39,392 nt of DNA from Apostichopus californicus (Eukaryota; Echinodermata; Holothuroidea; Aspidochirotida; Stichopodidae), in NCBI GenBank assembly GCA_020650975.1, contig JAIPMN010044560.1, positions 1 to 39,392 on the forward strand, given 5' to 3'. Positions 36,601 through 39,392 of this stretch are shown piece after piece. Each line of letters starts with the position of its first letter. Within the stretch, counting starts at the first letter, position 1. The position numbers were made by a program, and so were the translations under genes. The notes beneath the pieces were generated by a model. The model was not told the origin of the DNA. It did no database searches and saw only the letters and a list, made by a program, of their open reading frames with translations.

Positions 36601-37153
36601 ATATGAAGTTAAGTTTACATTTAAAGCAACCCTATACTGACTGTGAAATTGTAACTAAGTTGTAGACATAGGCCTACATTGGAATTATCATGAAAATCGT
36701 TAATAATCTAAACATCAGCCTAGATGTTTACCGGACCTATTGTCTTGATCCGAGCATACATCAGTATCGTCCTAATTGCTAAGACCAGATTGCTTTCGTC
36801 TCATACTCTCTTGTAAGAGAAACCCATGCAAGAGAAATTAGGAAAAGCATTGTGCATGCCAAAATGTATGATGTGCACTGTGTGTAAAGTAACATTACCT
36901 CCCTGCTCGTCAGCTTGCACCTCACGTACACAGACCAATGGCAAAAAAGCAGAACAAGAATTTGCAAACAGCCGATTGCCGCAAGAATGATTAAAAACAT
37001 TTCATAATACTCCCAAAATCCATAGACGAGCACCCAGTGATAAAACCACGCGATATAGAGAAGAATAAATGGGAAAATATATCCATGGAGTAAAACGGGG
37101 CGCCGAATATGGAAAGAAAGCGTTTCAATCTCGTCATTCATGTGGGTCGCCAT
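14817..37153 (-). CDS. ATP13A1: Endoplasmic reticulum P5A-type ATPase (transmembrane helix dislocase), complete, 27 exons
   Basis: P5A ATPase of the ER; the family (human ATP13A1, yeast Spf1) extracts mis-inserted or mis-targeted transmembrane helices using ATP. I joined 27 exons, all GT-AG with matching phases, into one open frame of about 1197 codons; human has 1204. Motifs by residue: two N-terminal membrane segments (about 25-75), TGES actuator loop (307), PPELP in M4, the P5A hallmark (444-448), phosphorylated Asp in DKTGT (D487), KGAPE in the nucleotide domain, [18 protein letters not shown] (817 on), a basic low-conservation linker (exons 20-22), then M5-M10. The start is ATG at 37153 (aagATGG, good Kozak context); an upstream in-frame ATG at 37192 has a weaker context. 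Intron 26 is mostly a minisatellite. Transcription converges with POFUT1. Confidence 0.97.
15170..16558 (-). repeat. Minisatellite of ~34-bp units filling intron 26, each with a splice-like AG|GTATGT
   Basis: About 40 units. Read in the direction of ATP13A1 transcription, the unit is 'gtatgttaactatctgttgt' then 'tatttccctgtgag'. It starts exactly at the exon 26 donor, whose first intron bases 'gtaggttcactgtctgttgt' are a diverged unit. The array occupies about 85% of the 1.63-kb intron. Units vary by point changes and by one or two bases in length. Confidence 0.95.
16559..16702 (-). CDS. ATP13A1: ATP13A1 exon 26 (M9)
   Basis: Acceptor 'cttacttccag'; reads [20 protein letters not shown] and ends [10 protein letters not shown]; donor 'gtaggt', phase 0. 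PFMESL..NKPL is conserved. Its donor abuts, and resembles, the 34-bp tandem array of intron 26. Confidence 0.94.
16934..17046. repeat. Minisatellite 'cctatatagtacctag'
   Basis: Imperfect 11- to 17-bp units, about eight copies, in intron 25 of ATP13A1. Confidence 0.9.
17165..17276 (-). CDS. ATP13A1: ATP13A1 exon 25 (M8)
   Basis: Acceptor 'ttttaccag' chosen because it alone keeps frame: [20 protein letters not shown] then [18 protein letters not shown]; donor 'gtcaga', phase 0. A second AG ten bases further in would shift the frame. Matches LVNSTVYI..M.MQ..TFAINYK of human. Confidence 0.93.
17921..18063 (-). CDS. ATP13A1: ATP13A1 exon 24 (M7)
   Basis: Acceptor 'cttcatttcag'; reads [20 protein letters not shown] then [20 protein letters not shown]; donor 'gttggt', phase 2. 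[17 protein letters not shown] is a family signature. Confidence 0.95.
18625..18658. repeat. (AT)n microsatellite
   Basis: About 17 AT dinucleotides, beginning about 20 nt inside intron 23 from the exon 23 donor. Confidence 0.95.
18680..18876 (-). CDS. ATP13A1: ATP13A1 exon 23 (M5-M6)
   Basis: Acceptor 'ctgttacag'; reads (V)[39 protein letters not shown], ending [10 protein letters not shown]; donor 'gtaaga', phase 0. Highly conserved membrane segment. An (AT)n tract sits about 20 nt inside the following intron. Confidence 0.96.
19040..19301 (-). repeat. Degenerate tandem copies of the 3' end and donor of ATP13A1 exon 22
   Basis: Exon 22 sequence from 'ctcggcgatgcc' through its donor 'gtgagtcagtcagt' recurs four times downstream as 'cttggtgatgc(c)' ... 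'agattct' ... 'gtgaatcagtc', spaced about 62-73 bases (starts near 19288, 19224, 19158 and 19101). The copies are diverged and their donors mostly damaged. Confidence 0.8.
19302..19425 (-). CDS. ATP13A1: ATP13A1 exon 22
   Basis: Acceptor 'ttttttgtag'; reads [20 protein letters not shown] then [20 protein letters not shown] and C; donor 'gtgagt', phase 1. [19 protein letters not shown] is conserved before M5. Its 3' half and donor recur as degraded tandem copies downstream in intron 22. Confidence 0.95.
19565..19774 (-). CDS. ATP13A1: ATP13A1 exon 21 (variable basic linker)
   Basis: Acceptor 'tttcatcag'; 70 codons starting [20 protein letters not shown], rich in Arg, Lys, Asp and Gly, ending GEDLTR; donor 'gtgagt', phase 0. 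Little sequence conservation with human, but the position, charge and flanking phases fit the disordered cytosolic loop after GDGTND. It was called because frame and splice sites agree on both sides. Confidence 0.85.
20460..20521 (-). CDS. ATP13A1: ATP13A1 exon 20 (62 nt)
   Basis: Acceptor 'cttttcag'; reads (G)[19 protein letters not shown] then E; donor 'gtttgt', phase 0. It continues HVGVALL and opens the variable basic linker. Confidence 0.9.
20795..20833. repeat. (ATGT)n microsatellite
   Basis: About ten copies of TATG with one interruption, in intron 19. A GTGA-rich purine stretch precedes it (about 20709-20762). Confidence 0.95.
21605..21701 (-). CDS. ATP13A1: ATP13A1 exon 19 (GDGTND)
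   Basis: Acceptor 'atctcccag'; reads [20 protein letters not shown] then [12 protein letters not shown]; donor 'gtgagt', phase 1. GDGTND coordinates Mg2+ in the P domain. HAHV replaces the HADV of human; His at this place is also what I recall from yeast Spf1. Confidence 0.96.
21969..22061 (-). CDS. ATP13A1: ATP13A1 exon 18
   Basis: Acceptor 'ctctttcag'; reads [20 protein letters not shown] then [11 protein letters not shown]; donor 'gtaatg', phase 0. [10 protein letters not shown] is a strong P-type ATPase motif. Confidence 0.95.
22445..22554 (-). CDS. ATP13A1: ATP13A1 exon 17
   Basis: Acceptor 'tacaaatag'; starts (H)[19 protein letters not shown] then [17 protein letters not shown]; donor 'gtaagt', phase 0. 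Less conserved insert of the P domain, aligned through W.SID..I.LP and LC.TG. Confidence 0.93.
23364..23472 (-). CDS. ATP13A1: ATP13A1 exon 16 (TGDNP)
   Basis: Acceptor 'cttcttag'; reads [20 protein letters not shown] then [16 protein letters not shown]; donor 'gtgagt', phase 1. [14 protein letters not shown] is the P-domain hinge motif. The exon lies just beyond the foldback element of intron 15. Confidence 0.95.
23870..23925 (-). repeat. tRNA-like SINE fragment
   Basis: The + strand reads 'aggattcaaaccattgacct', the inverse of a B box with T arm; on the - strand 'gaggtcaatggtttgaatcc'. It lies in intron 15. Confidence 0.4.
24095..24560. mobile_element. Foldback/MITE-like element with near-perfect hairpin core (24338-24513)
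   Basis: Two arms of about 80 bases ('gcaatagtgcaaatatttca' left, 'tgaaatatttgcactattgc' right) are inverted around 'tcggctgcgcctc'. The outer flank ends in 'ggtgctcaaagcgcttgaca', a kind of end I associate with dispersed repeats of marine invertebrates. It lies in intron 15 of ATP13A1. Confidence 0.8.
24786..24911 (-). CDS. ATP13A1: ATP13A1 exon 15
   Basis: Acceptor 'tggtttcag'; reads [20 protein letters not shown] then [20 protein letters not shown] and HH; donor 'gtgaga', phase 0. L.F.GF..ISCPLK.DSK..I.EI..ASH is conserved in the P domain. Confidence 0.95.
25571..25681 (-). CDS. ATP13A1: ATP13A1 exon 14
   Basis: Acceptor 'gtcccacag'; reads [20 protein letters not shown] then [17 protein letters not shown]; donor 'gtgcga', phase 0. 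It matches the family's PPDY...[12 protein letters not shown]. Confidence 0.94.
25885..26330. repeat. Diverged member of the 1414-2233 element family
   Basis: 'ggagatattctaatttaaaa' matches 'ggagatatcctaatttaaaa' at about 1529, and the end 'gaaggttgggtttgcttctc' matches the family terminus. The left end seems truncated. It lies in intron 13. Confidence 0.55.
26440..26615 (-). CDS. ATP13A1: ATP13A1 exon 13
   Basis: Acceptor 'ttttgacag'; reads [40 protein letters not shown], then [13 protein letters not shown]; donor 'gttagt', phase 0. [11 protein letters not shown] and KGAPE are ATP-binding elements of the nucleotide domain. Confidence 0.95.
27110..27264 (-). CDS. ATP13A1: ATP13A1 exon 12
   Basis: Acceptor 'tttatcag'; starts (P)[19 protein letters not shown], then [20 protein letters not shown]; donor 'gtgagc', phase 1. 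[18 protein letters not shown] is conserved in the nucleotide-binding domain. Confidence 0.94.
27878..27998 (-). CDS. ATP13A1: ATP13A1 exon 11 (phosphorylation site DKTGT)
   Basis: Acceptor 'tatttttag'; reads [20 protein letters not shown] then [19 protein letters not shown]; donor 'gtaagt', phase 2. The Asp of DKTGT (codon ending at 27934) is the residue phosphorylated in the reaction cycle. Confidence 0.97.
28490..28632. repeat. Short diverged tandem duplication of ~70 bp
   Basis: 'acttggcctttgtgacatta' and 'acttggcctatgtgaagtta' lie about 70 bases apart; a third start 'aaacttgag' follows just before exon 10's donor. Intron 10. Confidence 0.6.
28649..28786 (-). CDS. ATP13A1: ATP13A1 exon 10 (M4, PPELP)
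   Basis: Acceptor 'caccgctag'; reads (G)[19 protein letters not shown], then [20 protein letters not shown]; donor 'gtgagg', phase 1. PPELP in M4 marks P5A pumps and lines the substrate pocket. Confidence 0.96.
29328..29454 (-). CDS. ATP13A1: ATP13A1 exon 9
   Basis: Acceptor 'ctccctccag'; reads [20 protein letters not shown] then [20 protein letters not shown]; donor 'gtgagg', phase 1. The second part is a membrane helix (M3 of the P-type core). Confidence 0.95.
29593..29608 (-). promoter_or_regulatory. AGGTCA direct repeat, 4-bp spacer
   Basis: Two AGGTCA half-sites separated by TTTG on the - strand, a DR4 arrangement used by some nuclear receptors. Function is unproven; the shared spacer with 32266-32291 may reflect a common repeat origin. 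Confidence 0.3.
29806..29861 (-). CDS. ATP13A1: ATP13A1 exon 8 (56 nt)
   Basis: Acceptor 'taatcttgcag'; short exon encoding (A)[18 protein letters not shown]; donor 'gtaaga', phase 0. [14 protein letters not shown] is a family signature that continues into exon 9. Confidence 0.95.
30762..30891 (-). CDS. ATP13A1: ATP13A1 exon 7
   Basis: Acceptor 'cttttctgcag'; reads [20 protein letters not shown] then [20 protein letters not shown]; donor 'gtattg', phase 1. FGGTKVVQH is conserved in the actuator domain. Confidence 0.95.
30941..31355 (-). repeat. Tandem repeat of ~136 bp, about three copies
   Basis: 'ttatgtggttacagacattt' occurs once per copy (about 31023, 31160 and 31299). On the transcript strand each copy has an AG|GTAAAC or AG|GTAAAT sequence. 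It occupies intron 6 just upstream of the exon 7 acceptor. Confidence 0.9.
31427..31774. mobile_element. hAT-like MITE with 8-bp target-site duplication
   Basis: The termini 'cagggtttccctaac' and 'gttagggaacccttt' are inverted. They are flanked by 'ctctaaac' (31419-31426) and 'ctataaac' (31775-31782), seven of eight identical, as expected for hAT insertions. It is 348 bp with no coding capacity, in intron 6. Confidence 0.75.
31952..32128 (-). CDS. ATP13A1: ATP13A1 exon 6 (actuator domain, TGES)
   Basis: Acceptor 'taactcaag'; reads [20 protein letters not shown] and ends [15 protein letters not shown]; donor 'gtaaaa', phase 0. TGES is the dephosphorylation loop of P-type ATPases. Intron 6, just downstream, carries a hAT-like MITE and a 136-bp tandem repeat. 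Confidence 0.96.
32266..32291 (-). promoter_or_regulatory. Three AGGTCA half-sites in perfect 10-bp register
   Basis: TGACCT on the + strand at 32266, 32276 and 32286, each separated by 4 bases: a triple DR4. In intron 5 of ATP13A1, about 140 bp from exon 6. Regulatory role is inference only. Confidence 0.35.
32761..32869 (-). CDS. ATP13A1: ATP13A1 exon 5
   Basis: Acceptor 'ctacacag'; reads (S)[19 protein letters not shown] then [17 protein letters not shown]; donor 'gtagag', phase 0. Membrane segment followed by the conserved [13 protein letters not shown]. Confidence 0.95.
32925..32972. repeat. G-rich tract 'ggggtggggatagggtgagg'
   Basis: Several runs of three to four G, in imperfect 'ggggat' units, on the strand opposite the ATP13A1 transcript. 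It has quadruplex-forming potential by pattern only. Confidence 0.7.
33564..33670. mobile_element. Near-perfect 107-bp palindromic MITE
   Basis: The left arm 'gtgtaatagtaagttggcct' and right arm 'aggccaacttactattacac' extend inward to 'cttcttcagaggctctgaag' with only about four mismatches per arm. No clear target duplication. Intron 4 of ATP13A1. A degraded relative is at 9831-9945. Confidence 0.85.
34138..34257 (-). CDS. ATP13A1: ATP13A1 exon 4
   Basis: Acceptor 'tcttcag'; reads [20 protein letters not shown] then [19 protein letters not shown]; donor 'gtgagc', phase 2. It holds the near-invariant [23 protein letters not shown] membrane segment. Confidence 0.95.
34843..35036 (-). CDS. ATP13A1: ATP13A1 exon 3
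   Basis: Acceptor 'attaaacag'; starts [20 protein letters not shown], continues [19 protein letters not shown]; donor 'gtgagt', phase 2. It belongs to the cytosolic N-terminal domain (family: KYSYDALEKKQFLPV.FPV). Confidence 0.92.
35887..35976 (-). CDS. ATP13A1: ATP13A1 exon 2
   Basis: Acceptor 'tttaaag'; reads [19 protein letters not shown], then [11 protein letters not shown]; donor 'gtattt'. KVVPTPNNG is identical to my recollection of the human segment. Confidence 0.92.
36899..37153 (-). CDS. ATP13A1: ATP13A1 exon 1 (start codon)
   Basis: Begins [20 protein letters not shown] and ends [14 protein letters not shown]; donor 'gtaatg', phase 0. Two hydrophobic segments (about [15 protein letters not shown] and [19 protein letters not shown]) are the N-terminal membrane hairpin characteristic of P5A pumps. 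The frame stays open upstream to ATG 37192. Confidence 0.9.
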
Positions 37154-37192
37154 CTTTACATCGTTCACGACACTAGCTGAGATCACAATCAT

Positions 37193-37868
37193 GAACTGTG
37201 GATGGAAAACTACCGGAATCTCCCTACGGTGGCAAAGTTCAATTTACCATGTATTATCATACCGTCTGTAAGAACGATAAGATGAGAAGCATTACACTGG
37301 GATATGTTCATTGTAGATATATCGATAGTTAACTCATTTGGGTGAGGGATCAATTTACCGAGAAATATCATTCATAATTTTTGACAGGACTACACCAAAA
37401 AACAAAAGGGTTATCTGCCAACGCCGACGTTGTGGGAGTACGTAACAAATATTACAACCAACAACAGCCGAAATTTGAAATAAATGTGTATATGCACGTG
37501 AGTCTTGCATGAGAGTGATAGGCCTCCCTGTGCGATACTCAATTCAAAAGGTGTCGATGGCTTGCTACATTCAAATATTTAAGTAGTTTTGAAGTCAGAT
37601 GTTTCCAGTAGAACGTTCATAAAATGTGAGTATTACCTTCGACGACAAGTATTCACTACGCAACCGAACTGTATGCATGTTCAAGCCTGGTTCCTTTTGA
37701 AATTATTCGTACACGTTCGATATTCGTGGAACACATACCGACGTGATGGTGACTGCGAGCCCACTAAAAAATGCCAAGAAATGTTTCTAATGAAAGAAAT
37801 GATAATGTATCCTTAAATTTGCAGTCAAAGCAGAGGTACTAATTTAGAATCCGTACCAATCGACCTTA
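37193..37868. promoter_or_regulatory. Upstream region and probable 5' UTR/promoter of ATP13A1
   Basis: Lies directly 5' of the ATP13A1 start codon on the - strand. I see no confident TATA box or CpG-rich block and cannot place the transcription start. Confidence 0.35.
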
Positions 37869-37972
37869 CTTCCTAACCCCTAACCCCTACTTCCTAACCC
37901 TATTCCCTACTCCCTAACCCTATTCTCTACTTCCTAACCCTAATTCCTAACCCCTAACCCTATACTCCCTAC
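37869..37972. repeat. Degenerate CCCTAA-rich (telomere-like) tract
   Basis: 'cctaacccctaacccctact' and variants recur about ten times, mixed with 'ttccctact' words. The complement is TTAGGG-like but irregular, so an interstitial or derived repeat is more likely than a true telomere. Confidence 0.75.
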
Positions 37973-37979
37973 GAAGTGA

Positions 37980-38036
37980 TTATTCGCAGGGCAGCCCGGC
38001 GAATAACATACACAGACACCTTATTCGCAGGGCTGT
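37980..38036. repeat. Isolated copy of the 42-bp palindromic satellite
   Basis: 'attcgcagggcagcccggcg' then 'ttattcgcagggctg' match the palindrome core of the 39213-39392 array. The spacer 'acatacacagacacctta' is inverted relative to that array. Confidence 0.75.
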
Positions 38037-38040
38037 GACG

Positions 38041-38459
38041 ATTTTGAAATAGGTTTATTATTGGCTTTCAATGACATCATTTTTTATGTGACTTCATTCA
38101 TTTGACCTCAAACACGAAGTTCTTTCATTTCTTTCAGTTTCAGAATCAGATTCACCGTCTTTGCCGGTTTTTTATGGAGAAATTTTCCTGCTACATTTTA
38201 AATGTCATGAATTATTAGAAAAATATTTTTTTTGAACCGACTGACATAAGAAGAATTTAATTGCATTTGCACATTAAATTTACGATTCAGCCCTAGGGGC
38301 CTAGGCCCTTAGTCTGTAAGTTCTAACGTACTGCCTAGCCTAAAGTACATGTCGCAAGCGTTACTGTTGGGCTAGGCTAAATGGACTAACCAATGGTTTG
38401 CCACTGCCTAGGCATGCTAACGTTAGGTGTAGGCAGTGATTTAGAAAGGAAATATGAAA
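38041..38459. other. Unassigned sequence rich in CCTAGG-type words
   Basis: No gene is seen. 'gcctaggccc' and 'gggctaggcta' words recur between 38290 and 38420. Confidence 0.4.
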
Positions 38460-39195
38460 GGATGGAACAGTTGGCCCCAAGAAACTGGCTCATTAGGAAA
38501 TTCCTCGGGTCCCCATACTGATATCAATTTCAAAATGTGTATGAGGCAAAAGCCAATTTCAGGGACATCAAATATCATATGTTAAGGGTCCCAGATTTAT
38601 GAGATGAAAAAATGGGCTTCTGTAAAGTCAATTTTGGGGTCCTCAATTATGCCAATCTTTATGGCCCCATAACGTCAAAGATAGGTTCTACTTAAGCCAT
38701 ATTGAAGGGGCTTGAAAGGCCGGTTTTGCTATTGGTACCAGTCAGTTTAGGGGCCTTGAAAAAGCCAACCTTTTTGGGCCCAAATAGTCTTAGCCACTTC
38801 ATAAGCTAATTTTTGGAACCCCAGCAGTTCAATTTTGAAAGCTTATTTTAAGGGAGCTTACCTTGGGATTCCCCAAAAGCCGATATTGCCTTAAAGCCAA
38901 TATGGTCAAGGGTGTGACACTACCCCCCCCCCCCACACCTTAACATGCAAATGAGCAGTCACTCTGCAAAAACAAACTTGAAAATGAGGGATGACATTTT
39001 TTTATGTTGGCGGTACTAATGCTAAACTGGTTCAATCTTAAGGCCCTTGGCTCCCAAAACCAATCCTAGCAGCATTAAGATAGGACTCCCAAAGGCCAAT
39101 AAATTCCCCAAAATATAGGGGCTCCCAATTAAGACTCTCCAAAAGCCAGCTGGTGCCTAAAAAGCAAACCCGAATAGCCCCAAAAGTTACTGAGC
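38460..39195. repeat. Degenerate repeat region with recurring 'ccccaaaagcca' words
   Basis: 'aaagccaat', 'ggggcc' and 'tcccaaaa' recur every few dozen bases throughout, too diverged to define one unit by eye. No coding frame is seen. Lies between the outlying copy and the main 42-bp satellite. Confidence 0.5.
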
Positions 39196-39212
39196 CTGTT
39201 AACCAAGTCTAA

Positions 39213-39392
39213 GGCTGCCCTGTGAATAAGGTGTATGTGTCTGGCTATTCGCAGGGCAGCCCTGCAAATAACATGCTTGTGTTCGGCTATTCGCAGGGCT
39301 GCCCTGTGAATAAGGTGTATGTGTCTGGCTATTCGCAGGGCTGCCCTGCAAATAAGGTGTCTGTGTTCGGCTGTTTGCAGGGCTGCCCTGTG
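39213..39392. repeat. 42-bp palindromic satellite, running off the window end
   Basis: 'ggctattcgcagggc' starts at 39243, 39285 and 39327, and a variant at 39369: an exact 42-bp period. Each unit has the imperfect palindrome 'attcgcagggctgccctg' followed by 'caaat' or 'tgaat', able to fold into a hairpin. At least four copies. Confidence 0.92.

Noticed and set aside
37869..37972. True telomere or chromosome end
   Set aside because: Repeats are irregular, only about 100 bp long and followed by more sequence.

Overview
This is eukaryotic (metazoan) nuclear DNA. It is AT-rich, with short coding blocks separated by introns of a few hundred bases to about 2 kb. Every junction I placed is GT-AG. 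The two genes encode bilaterian proteins. The repeat content (C8-C10 runs, a 'gtagccagggggg' dispersed element, tRNA-like SINE fragments, many small inverted-repeat elements) suggests a marine invertebrate deuterostome, perhaps an echinoderm. That taxonomic guess is inference only.

Left side, + strand (255-6113): the last six coding exons of POFUT1, the ER protein O-fucosyltransferase that modifies EGF repeats of Notch-type proteins. The signal peptide and first residues lie upstream of the window. The reading frame is intact across all junctions and ends in KQEL, a KDEL-like ER retention signal.

Middle (6114-14816): about 8.7 kb between two convergent stop codons. It must hold both 3' UTRs. 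I see no further convincing gene, only inverted-repeat elements, tRNA-like SINE fragments, G-rich tracts and simple repeats.

Right side, - strand (37153 down to 14817): a complete 27-exon ATP13A1, the P5A-type ATPase of the ER that extracts mis-inserted transmembrane helices. Joining the exons gives an uninterrupted frame of about 1197 codons (1210 from an upstream ATG), with the TGES, PPELP, DKTGT, KGAPE, TGDNP and GDGTND motifs in order.

Far right (37.2-39.4 kb): the region upstream of ATP13A1, a degenerate CCCTAA-rich tract, a degenerate unit-repeat region and a 42-bp palindromic satellite that runs off the window edge.

The most unusual signal is that three separate tandem arrays are built from real splice boundaries: the acceptor of POFUT1 exon D (about 84-bp units), the donor end of ATP13A1 exon 22 (about 62-73-bp units) and the donor of ATP13A1 exon 26 (about 34-bp units, roughly 40 copies, each with an AG|GTATGT junction resembling a recursive-splicing site). 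Both genes act in ER protein quality control or modification, but nothing here shows that they are co-regulated.
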